From: Tretioscincus oriximinensis
Lineage: Eukaryota; Chordata; Lepidosauria; Squamata; Gymnophthalmidae
Assembly (NCBI GenBank): GCA_022410635.1
Contig: JAJVDF010000277.1
Location: forward strand, 1,111,314 to 1,175,313
Direction of reading: 5' to 3'
Length of the DNA stretch: 64,000 nt
Under the pieces are notes generated by a model. That model saw only the letters and a list, made by a program, of their open reading frames with translations. It was not told where the DNA came from and ran no database searches. Made by a program: the position numbers and the translations under genes. This document shows positions 55,001-64,000 of the stretch, one piece after another. Numbering within the stretch: the first letter of the stretch is position 1; every line of letters begins with the position of its first letter.

Positions 55001-56586
55001 ATTATTTTCCCTACTTTCCTTAAAGTAGTCCTGTCAGCTAACATAGGTGGAAAGGCAGTGACTGGTCCAAGGTCATGTACTTCGTTGGTTCCCAGTAGCT
55101 CCAGCAAGGTAATCTTGTATCCACCCTGCCACATGCATAGACAGGGAGTTATTTTAGGAAGTCTGGCTTTACAGCTGGGTTTTCTGTGACAGGCCTTTTC
55201 TGTACTGTATCTTATTCTGGAATATATACCAGAATGGGGGTCTACCATAGACTGCATTATCTTGCAGACAGGAAATCCCTGTCCAGTACAGAAAGAGTAA
55301 TAGCCCTACAATGCATTTTCTGCATACTGCATCCAAACTCCCTATGAAATGATAGGATTACAGAGCTTTCCTGGCATCTGGAGGTAGCCTTATATAGGGG
55401 AGGATCTGCTGCTTTTAGCTTATTAATCATGGGCTCCCTTTTTTGGTAAGTCCTTCTTAAGGAAACTGCTAATTACTTGAAGCTACCTATTCTTCAGAAA
55501 GTAGGATCCATTCAAAGAGGAAATACTTCTTTGAAATTGAAAGTGCAATTCGAAGCAAGCAAATTTATTCCACTGAATAAGGAACAAGCTGGATGCACAC
55601 GGACTGGTGTCTCATACTTTGGCCATTTTCTCCAGAATACAGCATCATCAAAAATATGCATTTCAAAGAATGACTTTATTGATAAGTCATTTGACCATAT
55701 CAAATCCAGTTACACGTTCCTTCAGAAAAGAAAAAATGTGTAACAAAATATCTCTTTACTAGGAAACCTCAGAAGTAAAAAAATGTGACTGTAAAAGAAG
55801 GGAAAACCATAATCTATATGCTAAAATATGCATCTTTAGCTTCAAATATTTGGAAAATATGTACTATTTGGAGACAGTAGGGACAGGGGAAGGGGAGGAG
55901 TCACCCAGTAGTCCTGTCAGCTAACATAGATGGAAAGGCAGTGACTGGTCCAAGGAGCAGCTAGATGGCAGGGAATCAAGGGGATTCGATATCACCACGG
56001 GTCCTGGACTGGAAACTGACGGGGGTTGGGGGGTTGGTGGGTTGGTTGGCAGTCACTTTGGATTGGCTTCGGAGAACTTCAAAGCACTTTCGCTTTCGTT
56101 TTTAGCCCTAGTATGTCAACAGCCCTTAAGACTTAAAACAGTTTTGTTTAAAAATAATTTCTAAAATATTGTAATAGGCTCTTTTAAAATCATTTTAGGT
56201 GGTTTTAGAGACCTTGAGGGGTTGTTTCCCCAAGTTTCAGATGATGGTTTTCACTTATTTAGCTTGCAAGGGCAAGTGATTCAATATGGCACAATTATAA
56301 TTGCATGGGAAACCCCCCACAATTATTTTATTTACAAACTCCCAGCAAAGCCTTTTACATTTATTTAAGATAAGAAGCTCTAGTTTTTTTTGTGTGTGTA
56401 TCTAAAGCCATCCACTTTTCCTTCCTTCAGGGTGACTCTGGTGGTCCGCTCATCTGTGGTCAACAGCTGGAAGGTGTGGTTTCATGGGGGACAATGGTGT
56501 GTGCGCAGAAAGGAAACCCAGGCGTGTATGCCAAAGTCTGCTGCATTGTGCCATGGATCAAAGACACAATAAATAAAAAACTGTGA
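43936..56586 (+). CDS. Kallikrein-type serine protease, gene 2 (complete)
   Basis: Secreted S1-family trypsin-like zymogen of about 256 residues from five exons (43936-43981, 49648-49828, 52300-52550, 54777-54913, 56431-56586), intron phases 1, 2, 1, 0. Signal peptide [15 protein letters not shown] runs into VFAQ; the propeptide ends TSDR and the 231-residue mature chain starts I-I-G-G. Seen: AAHC (His57), NDKDYMLL (Asp102), DSCQGDSGGP (Asp189, Ser195), SWG, PGVY. Lys/Arg preference is expected. Seventeen cysteines: the usual twelve plus five, which I place near 50, 66, 82, 111 and 233. The 37-loop is about four residues longer than in gene 1 and basic. Glu70 of the calcium loop is Lys, and there is no N-glycosylation sequon. 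Exon 4 (CAGVPLGG) resembles KLK14. No frameshift or stop. Name beyond KLK-like left open. Confidence 0.93.
44733..45500 (-). mobile_element. CR1/L2-clade LINE, longest copy
   Basis: Minus strand encodes [50 protein letters not shown] and [15 protein letters not shown], the thumb and C-terminus of a CR1-clade reverse transcriptase. The 3' end has ATGTTCTT octamer repeats. 5'-truncated; gene 2 intron 1, antisense to the gene. Confidence 0.85.
45689..46723. mobile_element. Possible 1-kb non-autonomous DNA transposon
   Basis: Ends TATGTTGCCACC and GGTGGCAACCCTA form inverted repeats, with further inverted AGGGACAT/GTCCCT-type blocks inside each end. No target duplication or transposase found. 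Intron 1 of gene 2. Confidence 0.4.
46730..47670. other. Gene 2 intron 1, nothing recognised
   Basis: No coding sequence or clear repeat seen. Confidence 0.45.
47676..47988 (-). mobile_element. CR1/L2-clade LINE 3' fragment
   Basis: Same family as 44733-45500; the minus-strand frame ends [17 protein letters not shown] before a small deletion. Confidence 0.7.
48413..48770 (-). mobile_element. CR1/L2-clade LINE 3' fragment
   Basis: Same family: ATAGCCATACTGGATCAGGC and the reversed C-terminal coding region. Confidence 0.7.
48775..49640. other. Gene 2 intron 1, nothing recognised
   Basis: AT-rich intron up to the exon 2 acceptor. Confidence 0.45.
49648..49828 (+). CDS. Gene 2 exon 2: activation site and His57
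   Basis: Acceptor CCCTGCAG, donor GTAAGT. Encodes [10 protein letters not shown] then IIGGY, Cys22, an enlarged 37-loop ([10 protein letters not shown]), CGGTLVDSC with an extra cysteine at about 50, and LSAAHC. A hAT hairpin element begins 54 bases after the donor. Confidence 0.92.
49883..50074. mobile_element. hAT hairpin element, copy 3
   Basis: 192 bases, ends TAGGCTGACCAGATGACCCC and GGGGTCATCTGGTCAGCCTA, with a perfect 8-base duplication CCTAGGAG (49875-49882, 50075-50082). This defines the family as hAT-type. It lies 54 bases after exon 2 of gene 2. Confidence 0.85.
50085..51725. other. Gene 2 intron 2, nothing recognised
   Basis: No coding sequence; CCTCCCTCCC microsatellite-like DNA near 50755-50770. 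Confidence 0.45.
51727..52044. repeat. GAA/GGAGAA microsatellite followed by TAG repeats
   Basis: Unbroken purine tract 51727-52016 (290 bases): GAAGGA and GGAGAA units, then about 60 GAA units; then TAG repeats to 52044. It is attached to the tail end of a SINE at 52045. Poly-Glu and poly-Arg ORFs here are artefacts. Confidence 0.95.
52045..52230 (-). mobile_element. GAA-tailed tRNA SINE, copy 3
   Basis: CCACTTTTCTCACCTTTCAA and the GGCTTACAAGGG, GTTGCAATTTCTGGCAATTC blocks match other copies; head truncated. 70 bases from exon 3. Confidence 0.7.
52300..52550 (+). CDS. Gene 2 exon 3: Asp102
   Basis: Acceptor TTTTCATAG, donor GTGCTC, which is weaker than the others. Encodes [29 protein letters not shown] with Asp102, NPCAK, Cys128, Cys136 and [10 protein letters not shown]. 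Three of the five extra cysteines lie here. A GAA microsatellite ends 283 bases upstream. Confidence 0.92.
52560..53200. other. Gene 2 intron 3, nothing recognised
   Basis: No coding sequence or clear repeat. Confidence 0.45.
53205..53475. mobile_element. Interspersed repeat, copy 4
   Basis: Reverse-complement relative of 21600-21930, ending TTTTTCCCCCTAGTGAGGAT. Intron 3 of gene 2. Confidence 0.45.
53480..54770. other. Gene 2 intron 3, nothing recognised
   Basis: No coding sequence or clear repeat. Confidence 0.45.
54777..54913 (+). CDS. Gene 2 exon 4
   Basis: Acceptor CTCTTCCAG, donor GTAATA. Encodes [13 protein letters not shown], Cys168, YMMCAG and IDSCQ with Asp189. 137 bases, phase 1 in and phase 0 out, same length as in gene 1. 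Confidence 0.92.
54915..56430. other. Gene 2 intron 4
   Basis: A block at 55019-55080 (AGTCCTGTCAGCTAACATAG...AAGGCAGTGACTGGTCCAAG) is repeated at 55908-55960, so an old dispersed repeat is present twice in direct orientation. Nothing else recognised. Confidence 0.45.
56431..56586 (+). CDS. Gene 2 exon 5: Ser195, stop
   Basis: Acceptor CCTTCCTTCAG. Encodes [24 protein letters not shown] and [14 protein letters not shown] at 56584. The double cysteine puts an unpaired one at about 233. Two overlapping AATAAA hexamers fall inside the last codons (56568-56577). Confidence 0.92.
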   Translation, partial: GDSGGPLICGQQLEGVVSWGTMVCAQKGNPGVYAKVCCIVPWIKDTINKKL

Positions 56587-56644
56587 TAATTGCCTCTTGG
56601 ATACAGAAAAACGTAGAAGAGGACAAAGTCTCCAGCATAAAATC

Positions 56645-56650
56645 ATTAAA
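56645..56650 (+). terminator. Candidate polyadenylation signal, gene 2
   Basis: ATTAAA 59 bases after the stop codon. Two AATAAA hexamers also overlap the end of the coding sequence at 56568-56577, so either could be used. Confidence 0.4.
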
Positions 56651-57595
56651 GTCCTTTTGTAATGCTTTTCTTTCTCCTGTTTCTCAAATGTCTTCAAATT
56701 TTGAAATAAGCACAGAATTTAAAAAGGTCTTCCTCAGCCATACACAGAGTTGGCTTAAGCTGTTTTACTGCCCCAATGTTGTGTCCAGTCACATCACCGG
56801 GGGGCGGGGGGGGGGGGGCNGGGGGCACCTCCTGTCTGCAGTGTTTCTGTTACTTTCAAGGCAGCTCCCAGAACAGAGCAGGAGGAGGGCAGGAGCCATT
56901 CTCTTTGTTTGTCCCTCCCTGCCTGGATTGATGGTACTTTTGCAAACACGCACATCACAGCCTACATCAGGTGTTATGATGGAAGAGAAGATCTAGACGC
57001 CCACAGATTTTATAAGCAAAGTTGCCAACCCCGTTTTTAAAATTAGCAGTGGAGTAATTGGAAAACCAGAACTTCATTCCAAATTCCAGGGAAGGTTACC
57101 ACCCCAGGTATCCAGGACTCCTGTAGCGACTCTGGAGAAGTTGGCAAGTCTGTGAAAGCTCATGCAGCCCATCTTTCCCCTGTTAATCTCCAAGTGCTAC
57201 AAGCCCCCTCCCTGGATTTTTTAACCCTAAAATATTAGATAAGTCATAATAGAGCTGCCTTTTCAAGGCTCTTTCTGTACTTAGCCTGACTGTGAATTAT
57301 ATCACAAAATAAGGACCTGCCAATTGCAAGCTGATGCAGAGCATGGTAGATGCTGTTCAGGGTCTTCCATTATATGCACTAAAAAGGAAAAAGCAGGATC
57401 CTAATCTGGAATACAGTCAAGAATAAGACTCAGTTTAGAAATGGCCAAAGTTTATGATTGCATGAACTATTCTCTCATCATCATTTATTCATTCCTCCTT
57501 TGGATCTGAAGCAAGAATATTTCTAAGAACTATTTAGGTCAGAGTCAGGTACACACTAAAAGCTTTTCCCCCTGACTTAGTCCATTTCTTCAGAA
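56650..57595. other. Intergenic after gene 2
   Basis: No coding sequence supported. Ambiguous base at 56820 in a G run. Confidence 0.45.
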
Positions 57596-57599
57596 ATTA

Positions 57600-57985
57600 G
57601 AACGTAAGAGCGAGCTCTTCTGAATTGGGCCACAGCTCCCATCTAGTTCAGCATCTTGTCTCACCAGTGGGCTGGGCATCTCAGGCAGATGAGGTGACAA
57701 AACCACAAGCAGATGACCTGCTCTGTACTCCTGCTAGAGAAGACGAGCACTGGACGAGGCCTAGAACTCATAAGAACCTAAGAGAAGCCCTGCTGAATGA
57801 GGATGGAGCCCATCTAGTCCAGCACTTTGTCTCACACATAGGCCCAACAATTGCACCCGGACAGTCTGAACAGGACAAGTCAAAATCTTCACCTATTTTC
57901 GATGCCCTGCAAATGGCATTTCACGGGTACTGCCTGTTGTTCCATCCCAGAGGCAGTTTCAAAAGATCCACCCTAGTAGCTAAGG
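57600..57985 (-). mobile_element. Two CR1/L2-clade LINE 3' ends in tandem
   Basis: 57600-57740 (older) and 57768-57985 both match the LINE 3' terminus, in the same orientation. The second has CATCTAGTCCAGCACTTTGT. Confidence 0.6.
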
Positions 57986-57994
57986 TAGTTCTTT

Positions 57995-58020
57995 TTATAT
58001 ATATATATATATATATATAA
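57995..58020. repeat. TA microsatellite
   Basis: About eleven TA units. Confidence 0.85.
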
Positions 58021-58047
58021 AATATTGTGAACTGATCCATACGTTGC

Positions 58048-58785
58048 TGTGGCGACCCCTACCTGAGGGCCCAACTATTAGATGACCCTCACAGTCAGGG
58101 GTGCCACAATATCCACCCTGTTGCCCAAGGCAGCAGACACGACTGCTTGGAGCCACAGCACTAACCTCCGGCCTACACAAGGCCTCAGAGTTTACCTCAG
58201 GATGAGGGCTTTATTCACAGCCCCCACCAGTAGCCTGCTTATATTTTGTGGTTACAGAAATAAAGAAAGAGAGAGATGTTTGAAATGAAACAGATAACCA
58301 GTTTATTATTTACAAATAAGGAAAAGAGAGAAGATTATAATAATAAGGCTTCGGCTTTTATAAGGTAAGCCTAACTCAAGCACACACACCAAGCAAGAGC
58401 AACGTTAGTTTCCAGATGCTTCACGAGACAGGCCCTGTGTCACTTTATTTGTTCCAGCCCCAAGTCAAGCCTCAACTTTGACTCCTCCAGGCCACCATAC
58501 ACTTCCACCCCCTCCGTCTGAGGTAGGTCAGAAGCGGACCCCTCTGTCCACTTGCTACACCACAAGTCCCCGACAGAAAGGCCTCTAGCCCTGGTCAGCT
58601 TCCCTTTTATACGCTCACCAGCTGGCTACTCGAGGCCCCATTGGCTGGCTCCTCCAGCCACGCCCCCTCCCAAACAGGGACTCAGGAAGCCACGCCCCTA
58701 CCCAGGCCTGCTCTTCCCCCCTCCCTCTGGGATATCTCGTAAGTTTATAAAAGAAACACAAACCTTTAAAATGGAGGACGCCACA
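58048..58785 (-). mobile_element. Solo LTR, family 2
   Basis: 738 bases from TGTGGCGACC to GGACGCCACA (7-base terminal inverted repeat TGTGGCG), flanked by GTTGC on both sides (58043-58047, 58786-58790). On the minus strand a TATA box (GTATAAAAG at 58604-58613) precedes AATAAA (58302-58307), and GC-box-like CCACGCCCC motifs lie upstream. No internal region. Confidence 0.8.
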
Positions 58786-58978
58786 GTTGCATTTCCTGAG
58801 CCACAAAAATCAGCAGCAAAAGAAGTGGCAGCAGGACAAATACAGTGCACGGGTCTCCTGAATCCCAGGAGGATGGCTGTGCCTGTGGCATGGTTGCTGC
58901 TGTGTCAAATCAATCACAGAGTTTAACTGCCCAGGAGACGGACTGTGGGGTCTGAGGCTGCAAGAAACAAACAGCTGA

Positions 58979-59110
58979 AGTTTATCTAGTCGCAGCCAGT
59001 TGCAATTTCTTGCAATTCTTGCTTTCAAATAGCTGGGTTGGCTATAGCTACAGGCTAGTAGAAGGTGCTCATCTCTCCCCACGTCCCACACAGGGCCTCC
59101 AAACCTGAGT
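58979..59110 (-). mobile_element. GAA-tailed tRNA SINE, partial
   Basis: Shares GTTGCAATTTCTTGCAATTC and AAATAGCTGGGTTGGCTA with the other copies; tail missing. Confidence 0.6.
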
Positions 59111-59639
59111 ACTTGGCCATCCGCGTGCCAATGTAGGCTATGGCAAGCCCCATTCGTGTCCTGCAGGGCCTTTCTCAGAGACAGAGCTTGGCCATCTACA
59201 TGCAAGTGTACACTGTGACAGGCCCCATTCATGACCTGCAGTCTACACTGGCATGGAGATATAACCCAGGATAAGGCTCTCTCTGTCTATCAGACACCCC
59301 CCCCCCCCGTCCCCCCAGTCAAGGCCCTTTCTCTCTTTACATGTTGCATTGTTTTTACTCTGTTATATGGGATAAAACTGAGGTTTCGGACAGATTTACA
59401 GCGCCACCTAGTGTCTAAGAGAGATTATGCCTCACAACCTTCTTTCAGTGCTTTTTTCTGTCACATTTGAAGCTGCATCCTGACAAAGCAAAAGAAGTGG
59501 ATTAAATGCACTTCAGAGGTGATAGTATCCATACACTGAAGCTTAAATGTTAGAAAACAGCGTTTCAGCCTCAAAAGATGGCGTTTCAGAGGTGAACAGC
59601 AAAATATGATTTTCTCTCACACAGCACTAGGACCAGGGG

Positions 59640-59928
59640 GCCTTCCTTGAAACTGATGGGCAGAAGAGGACAAATGAAAGCATTTTTTCATCCAGAGGGT
59701 CATCAGCCTGTGTTACAAGGATGGATGTCTGTCTCTGCTGCTTCCTCCGGGATGGAGCAACAGGCAGGACTCCTGAAATATCATTTGCAGGGAGTCAAGA
59801 ACTTCTGAGGGTTTTGACTTCTTCTGTTCCAGGCTGCCCAGGGGCAATTAGTAGGCCACGGGGTGAGACAGAAGACTCAACTAGATGGGCTCTGGCCCCA
59901 TTCAGCAGGGCTCCTCATATGTTCTTAT
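59640..59928 (+). mobile_element. CR1/L2-clade LINE 3' end, + strand
   Basis: The only + strand copy: GGGATGGAGCAACAGGCAGG then AACTAGATGGGCTCTGGCCC and the terminal ATGTTCTTAT. Confidence 0.65.
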
Positions 59929-60770
59929 AGCTTTATAATTCAAAGAAAGAGTCTTATTAATCTTGATATAGTATTTCTAGCAAGGGGCTCTCAGAAACAG
60001 ATAGGCAGTAGGAACCTGCAAACACAAGTTCCCTTCTTCAGATGCTTCAGGCTGCCTTACTAAAAATTCTGCAACTACTCTGCTTATATTCTTGCCTGTA
60101 ATTGGACTACTAACAGGATACCAAAAGCTAATCAAAGGTTTTCAGATTCTTCGCTCTCTCCTCTTGCCTCTTTGATGTGTGAAGATGTAATCTCTCTTGC
60201 CCCATGGAAGGGAATCCATCCAAAATGTCAGCTGCTTTCCTTTGGCTCTCTCTTCCCCCTTTTTAATCTTCTACTCCATTTCGATGGTCTTTTGCTCGCT
60301 CTTTCTTTTATTGAAACAGCCTCAGATAAAAACTGCACTTTGCCACTGATTTTAATGTGATTATTTCTCTTTCTTGGCTATGTGTAATAAAGAAACAGCC
60401 TTTTATGGAAAACCTTGCTTCTCTGCTGCATTTTTGTAAGTTCTATACCAGATGGTTTTCTGCTGTTAAATCCATTTGCCTTAAAGATTCTGCTGGGATC
60501 AGTCCCCATTTACCATATACACTGCAGGACAAAATTATTAGCTTGATTATATTTCCCACAGGCTGGGAAACAAAGGAAAGAACTTGTAACACAGCTTACA
60601 GCCTTCATTTTTGCCTGAAGGCTTGCATCTATTCTATCTTCCTCACCAGGTTAATGGAGGTACTCCTGTCTCTATGGCCAAAGAGCTGTAATTGTGTCCC
60701 CTCTGACCAAAGGATGTGCTTCCAGTATTCACAGTCATTCTCCAGGCAGCCACACTGAGCGTACTTTGGC

Positions 60771-61045
60771 TTGAAGTATACCCCGCTTTTCTCATCTTTC
60801 AAAGGAACTCAAAGTGACTTACAAGGCTGACATTCTATCTTCCCCACCAGGCTGTGGTGGTCCCCATGTATCTACTTGCAGGAAGTTGCAATTTCCTGCA
60901 ATTCCTTCTTTCAAATAGCTGGGTTGGCTAGAGTTACAGGCTAGTGGAAGGTGCTCACCCCTCCCCACGTCCGACACAGGGCTTCCAAACCCCATGTCCC
61001 AGGTGAGAGACGGATTCCTTAGCGACTGAGCTATCCGTACCTGTT
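60771..61045 (-). mobile_element. GAA-tailed tRNA SINE, full head
   Basis: The reverse complement of the right end reads GGATAGCTCAGTCGCTAAGG ... GGGGTTTGGAAGCCC, a tRNA-like A box and degenerate B box. The best view of the SINE's origin in this window. Confidence 0.7.
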
Positions 61046-61172
61046 CTACAGAAGTGGCGTTTGCCTTGGCCTGCAACCTGCAATTCTGCCTTTGCAGGGC
61101 TCTAGTGATAGTCTTTGTTGAGACCACAATTCCTGACTTGACCAATTCAACTTGACAGTTCTTTAGACACAT
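61046..61172 (-). pseudogene. Tc1-type transposase remnant
   Basis: Minus strand reads ELVKSGIVVSTKTITRALQRQ; a shifted frame continues GCRPRQTPLL. This resembles the helix-turn-helix and following linker of Tc1 transposases. Frameshifted and short; a SINE abuts it. Confidence 0.45.
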
Positions 61173-61174
61173 TT

Positions 61175-62225
61175 CTCACTAGTTTTCTTTCCCGGGTCTT
61201 TTGAAAGCTTGTGCTTCTTACCTCTGCCAGGTTTGTTCTGCACAGTGTGGTTCTCTGTCGCCATCTTCCCACCCCTTTCTAACAGAGTCCCAAGCCTTTC
61301 TTTTTCTTTTTGGTTTTTTTCTCAGGCAAACAATGTTTATTTCCAGGGTTCTCCTTTTTATACAAATAGAATCTTTTAAAAAAACTTTTCGTGGCAATTT
61401 GGAGGAGCTCCCCATGCACACGTCTATCCAGTGATCCGGAGCATGAGCAATCCCCATAGCTGCTGATGCCTTGACCTCTCACTGGTAGCTGCACTGAACA
61501 TGTTGGGGGATAGAGTGGGTGGGTTGTCAGGGCAAAATCTCTGGAAGTGCGCCAAGGGAACAGCATTTGCCCATGCAAGGTCACACATTGTTGACAACTG
61601 CCTGGGCTGGATTGACCACTAGACCAAGGACACACTGGTCTTTGAGGCCCAACGTCTTTTAAGGGGTCCCACGACACAGATCAGAACAATGTTTTGCAGA
61701 GGAGGCCATCTTATTTGGGCTGCAGGGGCCACACCTAGGGTCCCCAAGGACTCCCCTCTGTGTCTACTCAATAGATGAGGGTACGCTCCCCTTCGCACCT
61801 GGGTGTGGGTTAGATATTCCCACTCAAACTGACTTCACACACCTGCTGCCTTCCTAAGGTAAGGCAGGAGGCACGGAGGCCCTCTTAGCAGGGCTAGTTT
61901 GTATGAAGAAGTGTAGGCAGCCTTAGAGCCTAGGCAATGTGTGCCGCTATTGGGATTCAATGCATGGCCTTGTAACCATGCCTGTGTTCACCAAGATCTG
62001 GCCTGCATGTTAATCCAGAACAGACAACACTAGTGTGGGACACAGACCTAATTAATGTGGTCTACCTCTGTTATGGATTTGGGGATGGATTTGATCTGGA
62101 TTATCATTAGCCCTGTGCAGGTGGTGTGGACCACTGAGTTTCTTAAACCAGATTAATAGGTATGTGCACCTAGGGCCAAGGATTTCTCACTCTTGAAGGT
62201 TCCCTGCCTTGCAATAACAGGCACA
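61175..62225. other. Intergenic, old repeats
   Basis: 62010-62160 shares blocks with 27650-29060 (inverted). No coding sequence supported. Confidence 0.35.
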
Positions 62226-62229
62226 AGGT

Positions 62230-62604
62230 TGTTAAGATATTCAGTTCCTATTGCTAACAGGTAGTTTGTATTGAACTGTATTAGAATGTATTACCTGCAA
62301 TGTTAAGTATAGCTGGGGCAAGTCTAAACATGCCTGGACATGTACTGTGCATGTGACTCAGCTGAAGTAGCTGATTGGCTGTAAATATGTATATAAGAAG
62401 TGTATGTGTTATTCAGACAGCTCTCCTGTGACCCAGTGGATACTGGCGAAGCACTTTGTTACTCTATATAATAAACCAGCACTGTTTATATTTGCACTAC
62501 AATTATACTGACTGTGTGTAGTCTATGCTGGCTGGAAAGTGCTACCTCACTCTCTGCGTGTACTATCTATCTTTTAATGATAGAAAAATATACCAATCTT
62601 AACA
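62230..62604 (+). mobile_element. Solo LTR, family 3
   Basis: 375 bases from TGTTAAGAT to ATCTTAACA (9-base terminal inverted repeat), flanked by AAGGT on both sides (62225-62229, 62605-62609). TATATAAG at about 62390 and AATAAA at 62470-62475 give the + orientation. Confidence 0.85.
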
Positions 62605-62609
62605 AAGGT

Positions 62610-64000
62610 ACCAACCATCACTCAAGGTTAAACCGTGGCCAGAAGTTTTAAAGGATCACGAATACAGCCAATTTGGAAATTATCCAAATGTAGTAACACT
62701 TCATATGCTAGTGCACAGGTCTCTACTATGAAAAAAGACATACGCAGAGCTCAGGCTCAAAGAATAATGTATGATATTGACATTTGGGAACTGGAGTTAT
62801 GACACCATTTATGGGGATCGTCCTGCTTAAATTTGGGAAACTTTGTGCTTTTTCTCATTTAGACATGTGATTTTAAGGTCGGACTTAGGTAGTTGACCTT
62901 GCGGTTAACCTTTTATGCTGGCATACTATCTTTGATGTGTATTGGTATCATGTTTTGGTTTTACTTTACAGAGCCTGAGTAAGATACAGTTGAAAGCTTA
63001 TGGGATTTGCTATAAGAGGAGGTCAGATATCAGCCTGCATAGCTGTAAATTGGATTATTTATTTATTATTTATTTATTATTTATTTATTTATACTTATAT
63101 CCCGCCCTATACCCGAAGGTCTCATAAATTCATGGAGGCCAAGAGGATCCATGGCTAGAGGATGGATTCTTTGCACTTGTCTCTGGATTGGAATGATGGA
63201 CAGTTTCCCCTGGGAGCTTTTGCAAGGAGGCAAGGGGGTGTGAGAGAGGCTGGGTGGGCTGTCCTCGTTCGGCATATTAGCCCACATGCAATTACACTCA
63301 CTTTCCTTAGGGTGGCAATAAAGAGCTATCTTTTCCAAAACTGCCCGGCTTCTTCTTCCTGGGCAGAGGAAGCAAAGCACCCTTTGGATTCTGTCTGTGC
63401 CCCATGGCACCACATCAGTGCCCTTAACCCTTTAAAGAGCAGCACCTGGAAGGGGGATGCGTTCTCTACTGCGAGCAACGCCACTCTTCTCTCCTTAAAA
63501 ACTTGTGTCTATAAGAATAAACAGAGACAAAGCACCCTAGGAGCCAGGAGCAGCCCCCAAGATCACAATTCCTATTTTTATGCAAATGAAAACTTGAGCA
63601 AAACCAGGAATTCTTAAAAAAACCTGTTGTGCTGCCTGTGTTCACCTGGCAAGCACCCGGTGCGCCTCCATTCTTTCCTTGTCCCGACAGGACCCTGAAA
63701 TGGCCAAAACAGAGCAAGGAACGAGGGAAATGTGGATTTAAATGCATTTCACCATTTTCCAAATTGCTTCTTTTTCCTCCAGTCGGAACACGGCCTGAGG
63801 CTGCATCCACACGCAGGGCCAAAAAGTGCCCTTTCCTTTGCTGTGGGATGGCGGCCATCATAGGTGGGAGGGAGGAAGGAAGCACCGGCCTGTGAGTGTC
63901 CCAGCACAGTCTTCTTTCTGCTGTGCCTGATTTGTGCGTCTCTCTGCTGATTGGAGAGACTCAAAATGGCAGCCGGTTTTCCCCCCGAGACTCAAAATGG
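62610..64000. other. Intergenic to window end
   Basis: A reversed L2 tail at about 63053-63122 (TTATTTATT repeats, CCCGCCCTATACCCGAAGGT). GGCAATAAAGAGCTATC at about 63315 is LTR-like but unresolved. No exon supported. Confidence 0.4.

Noticed and set aside
63840..63895. AAIIGGREEGSTGL resembling an activation site of a third protease
   Set aside because: No upstream acceptor, no Cys22, no AAHC, and an in-frame stop follows; chance match.

Overview
This is vertebrate nuclear DNA: AT-rich, intron-split genes, about 90% non-coding, and dense in interspersed repeats. The repeat set points to a reptile, most likely a squamate (lizard or snake): CR1/L2-clade LINEs, a tRNA-derived SINE with a GAA-rich tail, a second tRNA SINE with an L2-like tail, L1 remnants, solo LTRs and many hAT, PIF/Harbinger-like and Tc1/mariner-like miniature elements. 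The species cannot be fixed from this sequence.

The only genes I can support are two tandem, same-strand (+) genes for secreted trypsin-like serine proteases of the tissue-kallikrein (KLK) family, chymotrypsin fold, peptidase family S1. Gene 1 (coding exons 2-5 at 791-941, 3455-3708, 5083-5219, 8125-8277) lacks its signal-peptide exon, which probably lies left of the window. Gene 2 (five coding exons: 43936-43981, 49648-49828, 52300-52550, 54777-54913, 56431-56586) is complete and encodes about 256 residues. Exon boundaries follow the KLK pattern (intron phases 1, 2, 1, 0). Both proteins keep His57, Asp102, Ser195, the trypsin-type Asp189 and an Arg before the mature N-terminus. The genes are about 35.7 kb apart, and no third protease gene was seen between or after them. 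Gene 2 is the more unusual: it has 17 cysteines in the mature chain instead of 12 and a longer 37-loop.

Layout: 1-8277 gene 1, with introns filled by DNA-transposon derivatives and a solo LTR; 8278-12200 L1 and old repeats; 12200-16900 an island of foldback and miniature DNA transposons; 17600-43900 intergenic DNA with SINEs, L2/CR1 3' ends, a second solo LTR of the same family, and minisatellites; 43936-56586 gene 2, whose intron 2 holds a hAT hairpin just after a splice donor and a 290-nt GAA/GGAGAA purine tract grown on a SINE tail; 56600-64000 intergenic DNA with two more solo LTRs of other families, SINE and LINE copies and a Tc1 transposase remnant.

Functionally the two genes would make secreted zymogens cleaved after Arg to give proteases preferring Lys/Arg substrates, consistent with a local KLK cluster. 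Nothing in the window shows tissue, substrate or a venom role. Transposon calls rest on termini, target-site duplications and translated similarity read by eye, without database searches.
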